NCBI GenBank assembly: GCA_024508725.1
Contig: JANINS010000003.1
Span: 1,116,001-1,180,000 of the forward strand
Direction of reading: 5' to 3'
DNA length: 64,000 nucleotides
DNA from: Chitinophagaceae bacterium
GTDB lineage: Bacteria > Bacteroidota > Bacteroidia > Chitinophagales > Chitinophagaceae
This document shows positions 22,820-30,491 of this stretch, in pieces. A model generated the notes under the pieces. That model had not been told where the DNA came from. It saw only the letters and a program-made list of their open reading frames with translations, and ran no database searches. Position 1 is the stretch's first letter; every line of letters starts with the position of its first letter. Made by a program: the position numbers and the translations under genes.

Positions 22820-24406
22820 ATGTTGCTATTACAGGATGTTGCCTACATACATCCCAATAAAGAACCGTTGTTCAGCGGTCTAAATCTCACCATACACAAG
22901 CACTGCAAAACAGCACTGATCGGTAATAACGGGTCGGGTAAATCTACTTTGCTGAAGCTGATCGCCGGTGCATTACAGCCATCTGAAGGTGAGGTGATCG
23001 TTGCTGCTAAGCCTTATTATGTGCCGCAGGTATTCGGGCAGTTCGATGAATACACTGTTGCGGAGGCGTTACAGGTAGCAGATAAACTAGATGCATTGCA
23101 GCGCATCATGCAGGGTGATGTTTCAGCAGCAGTGTATTCCATACTGGATGATGACTGGGCGATAGAAGAACGTTGCGCTGCAGCTTTGCAATACTGGCAG
23201 CTGGATGGTGTATCACTATCGCAACGAATGCGAACGCTGAGCGGCGGGCAGAAAACAAAAGTATTTCTTGCCGGCATTATGGTTCATGAACCTGGACTGG
23301 TGTTGCTGGATGAGCCCAGTAATCACCTGGACGTGCAGGGCAGGCAACTGCTGTATCATTTCATTGAAACTACCCACCGTACATTGATGATCGTGAGCCA
23401 CGACAGGAAATTACTGAACCTGCTGGACTCCGTTTGCGAACTAGGCAAGGACGGCATTACTGTGTATGGCGGTAACTATGACTTCTATACCGCACAAAAG
23501 CATTTAGCGAAAGAGGCTTTGCAGCATGACGTACAAAGCAAAGAGAAGGCATTGCGAAAAGCCAGGGAGAAAGAAAGGGAAACGATGGAACGCCAGCAGA
23601 AGCTGGATGCCCGTGGCAAGCAGAAGCAGGAGAAAGCCGGTGTGGCAAAGATCATGATGAATACGCTGCGGAATAATGCCGAGAAGAGCACGGCTAAGAT
23701 GAAGAGTGTACATGGTGAGAAGATATCAGGCATAGCGGGGGAACTGAAGGCACTACGTGCTGCATTGCCGGGTATTGACCAGGTGCGGTTCGGCTTTGAT
23801 AGCTCGGGATTGCATAAAGGCAAGGTATTGTTCAGTGCACAGTCCATGAACTTCGCTTACGATGGAAAGAAGCTCTGGCAGCAGGATCTTGATATAACGA
23901 TCACCAGCGGTGAACGCATTGCATTGAAAGGTGCTAACGGTTCAGGAAAAACCACGTTGATACAACTGGTAGTGGATAAGCTGGTTGCCACAACAGGAAC
24001 CATTCACAAAGCAGACATGCAGTGGGTGTATATTGACCAGGAGTATTCGCTGATCAATAACCAGCTGAGTGTGTACGAACAGGCACAACAATTTAATACT
24101 GCAGCATTACAGGAACATGAGATCAAGAACAGGCTGAACCGCTTCCTGTTCACCAAGGCACACTGGAACAAGCCCTGCAGTGCATTGAGTGGCGGGGAAA
24201 AGATGCGGCTGATGTTGTGCTGCCTGAATGTATATAGCCAGTCGCCCGACATGATCATCCTGGATGAGCCGACGAATAATTTGGACATACAGAATGTGGA
24301 GATATTAACGAATGCGATCAATGAATACGAGGGTACATTGATCGTTGTGTCGCATGATGCATATTTTTTGGAGCAGCTGAAGGTGGAGAAAGTGATAGCG
24401 TTGTAA
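22820..24406 (+). CDS. ABC-F family ATPase
   Basis: 528 residues, start at 22820 after AAAGAAA. Two ABC ATPase domains in one chain and no membrane segments: Walker A1 GNNGSGKST (35-43), signature LSGGQKTKVFLAG, Walker B LVLLDEPSNHLD; Walker A2 KGANGSGKTT, LSGGEKMRLML, MIILDEPTNNLD. The domains are joined by a highly charged linker helix (KEKALRKAREKERETMERQQ), the ribosome-binding element of the family. ABC-F proteins act at the ribosomal E site as translation factors or antibiotic-protection proteins; which one cannot be told. It lies between the defence cassette and a transposase remnant, so it may be cargo of the accessory region. Confidence 0.9.
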   Translation: MLLLQDVAYIHPNKEPLFSGLNLTIHKHCKTALIGNNGSGKSTLLKLIAGALQPSEGEVIVAAKPYYVPQVFGQFDEYTVAEALQVADKLDALQRIMQGDVSAAVYSILDDDWAIEERCAAALQYWQLDGVSLSQRMRTLSGGQKTKVFLAGIMVHEPGLVLLDEPSNHLDVQGRQLLYHFIETTHRTLMIVSHDRKLLNLLDSVCELGKDGITVYGGNYDFYTAQKHLAKEALQHDVQSKEKALRKAREKERETMERQQKLDARGKQKQEKAGVAKIMMNTLRNNAEKSTAKMKSVHGEKISGIAGELKALRAALPGIDQVRFGFDSSGLHKGKVLFSAQSMNFAYDGKKLWQQDLDITITSGERIALKGANGSGKTTLIQLVVDKLVATTGTIHKADMQWVYIDQEYSLINNQLSVYEQAQQFNTAALQEHEIKNRLNRFLFTKAHWNKPCSALSGGEKMRLMLCCLNVYSQSPDMIILDEPTNNLDIQNVEILTNAINEYEGTLIVVSHDAYFLEQLKVEKVIAL

Positions 24407-24484
24407 TGGGATTCGTTTTCTGACCGTTTGTTGGTGACAACGTCAACAAAGAAGTTTATGTTGTATTTTACTGTATAACCCTGA

Positions 24485-24649
24485 TATCCCCATAATAAAA
24501 CTTGTTGGTCAGGCGACCAACAAGGGCGGGAGGGTTATGTGGCGGTACAAAGAAAATTACTGATGCTGATGTATACTTTATGGAAAAAGAATGAACCCTA
24601 TAAATGTTTAGAGCAACCTGTTGAGGCTGCCCTAATCGAGCTGGATTAA
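24485..24649 (+). pseudogene. C-terminal remnant of an IS110-like transposase
   Basis: The frame ending at 24649 reads GYVAVQRKLLMLMYTLWKKN then EPYKCLEQPVEAALIELD and a stop. The YVAVQRKLLxLxYTLWKKN segment resembles the C-terminus of IS110-family transposases. Only about 55 codons remain and there is no start. A perfect hairpin (CTTGTTGGTC/GACCAACAAG, 24501-24524) lies within it. Family assignment is from memory of the motif. Confidence 0.5.
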
Positions 24650-24743
24650 ATCCGCTCTTGTTTTCTTACTTTAAAAGTAAAAAATATTTGGAAATTGTCA
24701 CAGAATCTTCGGAGAAGGAAATATATGACAGAAAATAAACTTC

Positions 24744-24772
24744 TTGTCACATATCTTAGAAAAAGGTGACAA
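24744..24772. repeat. inverted repeat TTGTCAC ... GTGACAA
   Basis: TTGTCAC at 24744-24750 faces GTGACAA at 24766-24772; another TTGTCAC is at 24695-24701. No gene start is near, so it may be a relic of the mobile element. The surrounding gap 24650-24819 has no gene. Confidence 0.4.
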
Positions 24773-24819
24773 ATCTGTTTAGATCAATCTTTCGTCTTTT
24801 TTATATAAGTAAAAGGTAT

Positions 24820-25590
24820 TCATTCATACAACTCCTGCTCGTTGGTATAATACGTTTTTCTTCCACCCGCCATTTTGGTTAGGATCGCAGAACCTGATGG
24901 ACTTTCTTTCTTCTTTGCATTATGAATTACCAGGAAATCTCTTACCTCTCCCGAGATCAGATCGGGGTCTTTCTTCAATATCTGCTTTTCTGCATGGTGC
25001 AGCACAGACCTGATTGCTTTTGCCAGCTCCTTTACTTTGGCACGAGGGATCTTGTTGCTTTTGGAAAACGGCGAGATGCCCGCTTCATACAGTATCTCGT
25101 CAGCGTAAGCATTGCCAATGCCGCGGATCTTTTTCTGATCCATCAATAAAGTCTTGATCACCGTTCGTGTTTGGAGCATCTCTTCCAGGTACTTTAGATC
25201 CACTTCCAAAGCATCAACACCTTCTTTATCTATTGGATTCAATTTTACATTGGCCAATCCTTGCCAATCGGTTACCGCAAACCCTTTGTTGTTGGAGAAG
25301 AGGAGTTCAACGATCGTGTTCCTATGATCATTCTTTGAATCGAACAACTTCAGCTCTCCATTCAGCATCAGGTGTAAGCCTAATATTTCATCATTATCAA
25401 ACTCAAATCGTAATTCTTTACCCGAACGATACACTGTACTGAGCTTTGATCCTTCCAAAGATTTCTTCAAAGCGGCCTGAGAATCTTTCAGTTTTGCACC
25501 ATTCACTACTTTGACATGTTCAAGCTTCTTTCCTGCAAAATGCTTTGCAAGATTTTTAGCGAACACCTGCAGATCCGGTAACTCGGGCAT
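24820..25590 (-). CDS. Fpg/Nei-family DNA glycosylase with zincless finger
   Basis: Base-excision repair glycosylase/AP lyase for oxidised bases. The processed N-terminus is PELPDLQ (Pro2 nucleophile, Glu3), Lys58 lies in SGKELRF, and the helix-two-turn-helix reads KKIRGIGNAYADEILYEAG. The C-terminal finger that normally holds four zinc Cys reads SPSGSAILTKMAGGRKTYYT and contains no Cys, as in NEIL1-type zincless fingers; the DNA-binding Arg in GGRKTYY is kept. 256 residues. It follows a 99-residue gene by 3 bases, so the two form an operon. Substrate preference (8-oxoG or oxidised pyrimidines) is open. Confidence 0.9.
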   Translation of the reverse strand: MPELPDLQVFAKNLAKHFAGKKLEHVKVVNGAKLKDSQAALKKSLEGSKLSTVYRSGKELRFEFDNDEILGLHLMLNGELKLFDSKNDHRNTIVELLFSNNKGFAVTDWQGLANVKLNPIDKEGVDALEVDLKYLEEMLQTRTVIKTLLMDQKKIRGIGNAYADEILYEAGISPFSKSNKIPRAKVKELAKAIRSVLHHAEKQILKKDPDLISGEVRDFLVIHNAKKKESPSGSAILTKMAGGRKTYYTNEQELYE

Positions 25591-25593
25591 AAC

Positions 25594-25893
25594 TCAGAGT
25601 TGTCGTTCACACTTTTCAATTCCGGCTGCGATCACCGATGCAAGATCGATATTCTCTACATCGACAGGTAACCAGTTCATACCATTTTCTTTGTTGGAGA
25701 GACTGTAAGGAACTAACAACACTTCTGTACTATCTGTAAGAGAGGCAACATACAGTTGTTTATCATCTGCTACAAACTCTGTTACCGAAACAGATTCGTG
25801 TTCGCCTTTGTATCGAATACTGATACCGAACTCCTGGCCTGCCGTCCAGCCTTCATTGGTGAGAAAAGTGCTTATATCATTCATTCCTGACAA
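25594..25893 (-). CDS. hypothetical protein upstream of the Fpg/Nei gene
   Basis: 99 residues (or 96 from the Met at 25884). Soluble, mixed alpha/beta: WTAGQEFGISIRYKGEHESV, TEFVADDKQLYVASLTDSTE, then VDVENIDLASVIAAGIEKCE. No known motif recognised. Its stop is 3 bases from the glycosylase start, so expression is coupled; a repair-related role can only be guessed. Upstream (25920-25980) there is a phrase-like repeat (ACCGATACACGAATTAGCAC). Confidence 0.7.
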   Translation of the reverse strand: MSGMNDISTFLTNEGWTAGQEFGISIRYKGEHESVSVTEFVADDKQLYVASLTDSTEVLLVPYSLSNKENGMNWLPVDVENIDLASVIAAGIEKCERQL

Positions 25894-25984
25894 GTTTGAT
25901 GGTGGAGCGACAAAAAACCTGCCGTGGTCTGGAAAAGGTTACCACCGATACACGAATTAGCACGGATTAGCAGCAGTAGAAGGA

Positions 25985-26902
25985 TTATAATTTTACAGAC
26001 GTATAGGCGGTTGCTATTTCAGCACCAACTTTTGCATTGTGTTTAATAAGGGCAATATTGGCTTCTAAACTCTCGCCTTTGGTGTGTTCTGCTATGTATT
26101 GGAGAATGAAAGGTGTGACTTCTTTTCCCTTGATATTTTGTTTGGAAGCAGCAGCCAATGCCTGCCTGATATGTTCTTCCATTTTTTCAGTGGGTACTTC
26201 ATACTCCGGCGGAACCGGATTAGCGATCAAAACATTTCCATTTAAACCTAAACTCCATTTGGTATGAAGCAATGCAGCAATTTCTGCAGGTGTATTTAAT
26301 CTTAAAGGAGAATTGAACCCGCTTTTGCGGGAATAAAAGCTTGGAAACTCATCCTGCTGGTAAGTGACCACAGGAATGCCTTTCGTTTCGAGGTATTCTA
26401 ATGTAAGCCCAATGTCCAAGATCGATTTAACACCTGCTGAAACAACAGCAACAGAAGTTTGCGCCATCTCGGTAAGATCAGCTGAAATATCCATGCTGGT
26501 TTCAGCACCACGATGCACTCCACCAATACCACCGGTAACGAAGATCTTTATACCAGCCATTGCAGAAATTCTCATGGTTGCAGCCACAGTTGTGGCGCCA
26601 TATAATTGTTTGCTGATGACATAAGGCATGTCTCTCAGGCTCACTTTCCATACCTCTTTCTCCTTCCCGAAAAATTCAACCTGCTCTTTACTCAATCCAA
26701 CATGGCATTTACCATTCATGATGGCAATGGTAGCAGGGATAGCTCCATTTTGCCGAACCACATCTTCAACAGCCAGAGCAGTCTCTACATTTTTCGGGTA
26801 AGGCATTCCATGAGAGATGATCGTTGACTCCAATGCAACCACCGGCTTTTTATCTTGCAAAGCCTGTTGTACTTCGGGATGTATCTTGAGAAACTGATTC
26901 AT
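25985..26902 (-). CDS. psuG: pseudouridine-5'-phosphate glycosidase
   Basis: Splits pseudouridine 5'-phosphate into uracil and ribose 5-phosphate (reversible C-C glycosidic bond) in the cytoplasm. Signature segments are VVALESTIISHGMPYPKNVE, VEDVVRQNGAIPATIAIMNG, TTVAATMRISAMAGIKIFVTG (beginning), GGIGGVHRGAETSMDISADL and NGNVLIANPVPPE. 305 residues is the family length. Its start overlaps the psuK stop (TAATG), so the kinase and glycosidase are coupled and together recycle pseudouridine from RNA turnover. Confidence 0.95.
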   Translation of the reverse strand: MNQFLKIHPEVQQALQDKKPVVALESTIISHGMPYPKNVETALAVEDVVRQNGAIPATIAIMNGKCHVGLSKEQVEFFGKEKEVWKVSLRDMPYVISKQLYGATTVAATMRISAMAGIKIFVTGGIGGVHRGAETSMDISADLTEMAQTSVAVVSAGVKSILDIGLTLEYLETKGIPVVTYQQDEFPSFYSRKSGFNSPLRLNTPAEIAALLHTKWSLGLNGNVLIANPVPPEYEVPTEKMEEHIRQALAAASKQNIKGKEVTPFILQYIAEHTKGESLEANIALIKHNAKVGAEIATAYTSVKL

Positions 26903-27828
26903 TATTCTGGAAAGTATTTCGGAACGAGCTCCAGCAATTTATCTTGTGTAAGATGCGTAGCAATAGCGCCATTCACCTGCAATATTTCTGATGCTAGTGT
27001 GTGAGCGATCTTTAAACAATCACTATCATCCTTGCCAAGATATTTTCCCAGTAAAAAGCCTGATAAACTTCCATCACCTGCACCGGTACAATCCAGCACA
27101 TCTACCAGGGAAGCATGCAGGTAAGTTGTTTTTTCTTTTGCGATGATGGTGGAACCATGAATGCCGTTATGCAACCAGATGTTCTTTACACCTCTTTCTA
27201 AAAGTTCATCTACCTGTTTTTTAGTGGAAGACATCGCTTCATGACAGATCACGGGCAACTCATCTTCGTTTGGTGTGAGGAGGTATAAACCATTCAGATC
27301 GATGCCTGCCAGTTTGCTTGCAGGAGGAACAGATACCGGCTCGATAATGAAAGGAATGCCCGTCTTCTTACTGAAGTTGAGTAACCATTCGATCGTTTCT
27401 ACATTCACATTTGCATCAGCTAAGATATAAGAAGCTGTTTCAAGCAGGCTGCGGTTCCATTCAAGATGTTCGGGTGTGATCAGATGAACGGCTGCATTGG
27501 TAAGGAAAGCCGTGAACAAAGAGCCATCCACGTTTAAAATCCCGGTGTATTTACCTGTTAATCCCTGGATGGTAATGTCGGCATCGAGTTTTACACCGGC
27601 TGAAGTACATACCTGTTTTAGCCAGTCACCATCACTATCATTACCAAAAACACTGATCAACTGAACAGGAACTCCGAGTAAAGCCAGCTGATGAGCGATA
27701 TTTCTTGAAACACCGCCGGCTGTTTTAGTAACGGTAGCGTCTGAAGTGGAAGCCGGGATGATCTTATCTGTGGCATGAAACAACTCATCAACCAGTGCTG
27801 CCCCAATGCAAATAACAGGTTTGGACAT
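26902..27828 (-). CDS. psuK: pseudouridine kinase (PfkB family)
   Basis: Phosphorylates pseudouridine at the 5' hydroxyl. PfkB signatures: GGVSRNIAHQLALLGVPVQL near the N-terminus and DCTGAGDGSLSGFLLGKYLG with the catalytic Asp in GAGD near the C-terminus. 308 residues. Substrate is inferred from the overlapping psuG, since PfkB kinases vary widely. A long repeat array lies upstream of its start. Confidence 0.92.
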   Translation of the reverse strand: MSKPVICIGAALVDELFHATDKIIPASTSDATVTKTAGGVSRNIAHQLALLGVPVQLISVFGNDSDGDWLKQVCTSAGVKLDADITIQGLTGKYTGILNVDGSLFTAFLTNAAVHLITPEHLEWNRSLLETASYILADANVNVETIEWLLNFSKKTGIPFIIEPVSVPPASKLAGIDLNGLYLLTPNEDELPVICHEAMSSTKKQVDELLERGVKNIWLHNGIHGSTIIAKEKTTYLHASLVDVLDCTGAGDGSLSGFLLGKYLGKDDSDCLKIAHTLASEILQVNGAIATHLTQDKLLELVPKYFPE

Positions 27829-27851
27829 GGCTGCGAAGTTAGAAGAATTTC

Positions 27852-28498
27852 ACGCAAAGAAAATTTGAGGCGATCAATTTTGAAAAGCTTGTATCAAGGC
27901 CTAAACCAAGCATTTCTAAGAACTAAACGCAAAGACCGCAAAGGGAGTTTACTTCGTAAACCTTTGTGAGCCTTAGTGCCTTTGTGTCTTCGTGGTTCTT
28001 GTCACGCAAAGAATAATTAAGGCTGATGATTTTCAAGAGTTTTTTGCAAGGGATAATATTGATTCCTTACAAGTGCGTAAAACGCTAAGTCCGCAAAGGG
28101 AGTTTACTGCGTAAACTTTGTGAACCTTTGTGTCTTCGTGGTTTAAATCGTTGTGTTCCGTTGTGCCGTTGTGGTTTCTTGTCACGCAAAGAATAATTGA
28201 TGTTGATGAGTTTCGAAGAGACAGATGGTAAGTGATAGAGCAATCATTCAGGAAGCGTAACCGCAAAGACCGCAAAGGGAGTTTACTTCGTAAACCTTTG
28301 TGAGCCTTAGTGCCTTTGTGTCTTCGTGGTTCTTGTCACGCAAAGAATAATTAAGGCTGATGATTTTCAAGAGTTTTTTGCAAGGGATAATATTGATTCC
28401 TTACAAGTGCGTAAAACGCTAAGTCCGCAAAGGGAGTTTACTTCGTAACCTTTGTGAGCCTTAGTGCCTTTGTGTCTTCGTGGTTTAAATCGTTGTGT
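27852..28498. repeat. array of phrase-like repeats between psuK and asd
   Basis: Four irregular units of about 150-180 bases, each beginning CACGCAAAGAA (27852, 28003, 28183, 28337) and carrying CCGCAAAGGGAGTTTAC with its hairpin partner GTAAACCTTTG, then CCTTTGTGTCTTCGTGGT. A block of about 179 bases is exactly duplicated: 27931-28109 and 28265-28443, offset 334. There is no gene. It is not a CRISPR array because units are long, variable and not separated by unique spacers. Confidence 0.85.
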
Positions 28499-28504
28499 TT
28501 TAAT

Positions 28505-28529
28505 AAAAAAGCCCCACCAAACGTGAGGC
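28505..28529 (-). terminator. intrinsic terminator of asd
   Basis: On the minus strand GCCTCAC pairs with GTGGGGC over a five-base loop, followed by six T. Confidence 0.8.
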
Positions 28530-28552
28530 CTGTACAACTAACCAAATACTTT

Positions 28553-29542
28553 TTACAACAGTCCATTCGCATTTAAATATTCTGCGATCTGTACTGCATT
28601 TGTTGCTGCACCTTTTCTAAGATTATCGCTGACGATCCACATATTCACCGTTTTCGGCTGCGTTTCATCTCTACGGATACGACCTACGAAAACCTCATCT
28701 TTATCATGAGCCCATAAAGGCATTGGATAAATCTGCTGAGCAGGATCATCCTGTACCACAACACCCGGCGCTTCACTTAAGAGCTGCTTTAACTCAGCCA
28801 GATCAAACTCGTTTTCAAATTCTACGTTCACACTTTCACTATGACCACCCATCACAGGGATACGAACGGTGGTAGCCGTTACACGAATACTATCATCACC
28901 CATGATCTTCATGGTCTCTTTCACCATTTTCATTTCTTCTTTGGTGTAACCATTATCCAGGAAAACATCGATCTGCGGTAAAGCATTCAGGTCGATCTTG
29001 TACTTGTACGCCATTTCACCTTCTTTACCGGCTCTTTCATTCATCAACTGGTCAACCGCTTTTTTACCTGTGCCTGTAACGCTCTGGTAAGTAGAAACCA
29101 CCACTCTTTTGATCTTGTATTTCTGATGCAATGGTTGCAATGCCACCACCATTTGAATGGTTGAACAATTGGGATTGGCGATGATGTAATCGTCTTTTGT
29201 CAATGCATTTGCATTCACCTCCGGAACAACCAATTTCTTGGTCTCATCCATTCTCCAGGCAGAAGAATTATCGATCACTTTAATACCGGCTTCTGCAAAT
29301 TTTGGTGCCCACTCTAAAGATGTACTTCCACCTGCAGAGAAGATAGCGACCGCTGGTTTTACTGCAATGGCATCAGCCATGCTAACGATCTTGTATTGCT
29401 TGCCTTTAAATTCTACTTCTTTGCCCACCGATCTTTCCGAAGCAACAGGGATCAATTCTGTTACCGGGAAATTTCTTTCCGCCAATACTTGTAACATTTT
29501 AGAGCCAACCAAGCCCGTGGCACCAACTACAGCAACTTTCAT
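28553..29542 (-). CDS. asd: aspartate-semialdehyde dehydrogenase
   Basis: Reduces aspartyl phosphate to aspartate semialdehyde, the branch point to lysine/diaminopimelate, threonine and methionine. NADP-binding start MKVAVVGATGLVGSKML; catalytic Cys126 in ANPNCSTIQM; later GHSESVNVEFENEFD with the active-site His. 329 residues, full length. It stands alone on the minus strand with its own terminator. About 185 bases upstream is an attenuator-like leader with a lysine-rich peptide (29726-29874), which suggests control by charged tRNA-Lys or related aspartate-family amino acids. Confidence 0.96.
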   Translation of the reverse strand: MKVAVVGATGLVGSKMLQVLAERNFPVTELIPVASERSVGKEVEFKGKQYKIVSMADAIAVKPAVAIFSAGGSTSLEWAPKFAEAGIKVIDNSSAWRMDETKKLVVPEVNANALTKDDYIIANPNCSTIQMVVALQPLHQKYKIKRVVVSTYQSVTGTGKKAVDQLMNERAGKEGEMAYKYKIDLNALPQIDVFLDNGYTKEEMKMVKETMKIMGDDSIRVTATTVRIPVMGGHSESVNVEFENEFDLAELKQLLSEAPGVVVQDDPAQQIYPMPLWAHDKDEVFVGRIRRDETQPKTVNMWIVSDNLRKGAATNAVQIAEYLNANGLL

Positions 29543-29597
29543 TTGTTCGTATTTTGAGGTTATGATGTATTTAACCAGCTACAGCAATGCTATTGAA

Positions 29598-29628
29598 CTT
29601 TCGTTGCGTCGCACTCTTGTGCTTTCAT
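29598..29628. repeat. dispersed repeat CGTTGCGTCGCACTCTTGTGC
   Basis: Core TTTCGTTGCGTCGCACTCTT then GTGCTTTC, one of about ten copies of the family in this window, here between the attenuator and asd. A phrase repeat (AACCACAACGACACGGCGAC) follows at 29649-29720. Confidence 0.7.
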
Positions 29629-29725
29629 AACATTTATGAGCTTCTTAAACCACAACGACACGGCGACACATTGAAACACAACGTTGTGATCCGTTGTCAC
29701 GTTCAGCCGTTGTGGTTCTTGCAAC

Positions 29726-29752
29726 AAAAAACCCTCCACTCGGGGAAGGTTT
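29726..29752 (-). terminator. intrinsic terminator of the asd attenuator
   Basis: On the minus strand AACCTTCC (29751-29744) pairs with GGAGGGTT (29737-29730) over a six-base loop CCGAGT, with an extra A-T pair at the base and six T ending the hairpin. The 5' arm can alternatively pair with GGGAAGGT at 29792-29785. Confidence 0.7.
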
Positions 29753-29820
29753 CAACATTTATAGCTAAACATAAACGTGTTCACACCTTCCCTATTGAAG
29801 CTGTTTATTACGTTTTATGT
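29743..29820 (-). promoter_or_regulatory. alternative RNA pairings of the asd attenuator
   Basis: Antiterminator: GGGAAGGT (29792-29785) is perfectly complementary to ACCTTCCC (29750-29743), which is the 5' arm of the terminator. Competing helix: AACATAAAACG in the leader-peptide codons (29821-29811) pairs, with one bulged A, with CGTTTATGTT (29777-29768). A ribosome stalled on the Lys codons would cover the first arm and free GGGAAGGT; a ribosome at the leader stop codon would cover GGGAAGGT itself and allow the terminator. Confidence 0.6.
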
Positions 29821-29836
29821 TCTTCTTTACCTGCAT
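29792..29836 (-). CDS. putative lysine-rich leader peptide for asd
   Basis: 14 residues, MQVKKNIKRNKQLQ, with four Lys and two Asn, both products of aspartate metabolism. The stop codon TAG (29794-29792) shares its last base with the antiterminator arm. The predicted transcription start is at about 29838, so the peptide would be read from a nearly leaderless RNA. A short peptide of this kind can arise by chance; the support is its place inside the attenuator-like structure. Confidence 0.55.
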   Translation of the reverse strand: MQVKKNIKRNKQLQ

Positions 29837-29843
29837 TGCATTG

Positions 29844-29874
29844 CGAATATATCTTAGCAGCAGTAAACAGGCAA
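29844..29874 (-). promoter_or_regulatory. promoter of the asd leader
   Basis: TTG at 29874-29872, 20 bases, then TATATTCG at 29851-29844 on the minus strand: one mismatch to TAnnTTTG and ideal spacing. Confidence 0.65.
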
Positions 29875-29929
29875 AAAGATTTTCCGCAAACGCTGCCACA
29901 GTCTTATTAAACATAACTATCATTGAAGC

Positions 29930-30361
29930 TTGAAACCTGTACTCATCATATCCACTTTATTCCTATTATTCACTTCGTTTTCCGAAAAGCAAAACAGTAT
30001 GCAGGTCCAGGTTACCGGTGCAAGAAACAGTAAAGGACATGTACTGGTGAGTTTATTTAATTCGGGTGATGGGTTTCCCGAAAAAGAATCAAAAGCGATC
30101 CAAAAACTACAATTGAAAGTGAATGGTAAGATCGCCAGCGGCAGTTTTTCATCATTGCCTGCCGGGGACTATGCTATTGCAATACTTCACGATGAGAACG
30201 ATGATCTGAAGATGAACACCAACTGGATCGGTATGCCTAAAGAGGGTTTTGGTTTTTCGAATAATGCAATGGGAATGTTCGGTCCACCCTCTTTTGCTAA
30301 AGCGAAAGTGGTTTATAAAGGAGGGTCTCAAACGATCGAAATAAAACTAAAGTACTTTTGA
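29930..30361 (+). CDS. secreted DUF2141-family protein
   Basis: 143 residues from a TTG start, which is needed to include the signal peptide (MKPVLIISTLFLLFTSFS). The mature part has the family pattern: VTGARNSKGHVLVSLFNSGD, LPAGDYAIAILHDENDDLKM, then GMPKEGFGFSNNAMGMFGPP and SFAKAKVVYKGG, i.e. a small beta-sandwich. DUF2141 proteins are common periplasmic or surface proteins of Bacteroidota without known function. The tRNA-Val gene begins 7 bases after the stop. Divergent from the asd leader. Confidence 0.85.
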   Translation: MKPVLIISTLFLLFTSFSEKQNSMQVQVTGARNSKGHVLVSLFNSGDGFPEKESKAIQKLQLKVNGKIASGSFSSLPAGDYAIAILHDENDDLKMNTNWIGMPKEGFGFSNNAMGMFGPPSFAKAKVVYKGGSQTIEIKLKYF

Positions 30362-30367
30362 AATATT

Positions 30368-30442
30368 GGGTTGTTAGCTCAGTTGGTTCAGAGCGCTACT
30401 TTGACAGAGTAGAGGTCACTGGTTCGAGCCCGGTACAACCCA
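30368..30442 (+). tRNA. tRNA-Val (GAC)
   Basis: Acceptor GGGTTGT/ACAACCC is fully paired; D arm GCTC/GAGC, anticodon stem CTACT/AGTAG with loop TTGACAG (anticodon GAC), T arm ACTGG TTCGAGC CCGGT with one T-G pair, discriminator A. CCA is not encoded (ACAG follows). Confidence 0.93.
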
Positions 30443-30491
30443 CAGGTTAAGTTGATTAGTTGAAAGGTTGATCAGTGAACAGTTAGGCCGA

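Noticed and set aside
15013-24819. Integrative element with defined attachment sites
   Set aside because: No integrase and no second copy of the tRNA-Phe 3' end were found; only a mismatch in the tRNA and a transposase tail hint at transfer.
27852-28498. CRISPR array
   Set aside because: Repeats are long and variable, spacing is irregular, one block is duplicated exactly with its surroundings, and no cas gene is near.
29726-29874. Lysine riboswitch before asd
   Set aside because: The leader is only about 110 bases and lacks the five-way junction elements; a peptide-based attenuator explains the pairings better.
29587-29910. 107-residue plus-strand frame
   Set aside because: It is the opposite strand of the asd leader and of two repeats.
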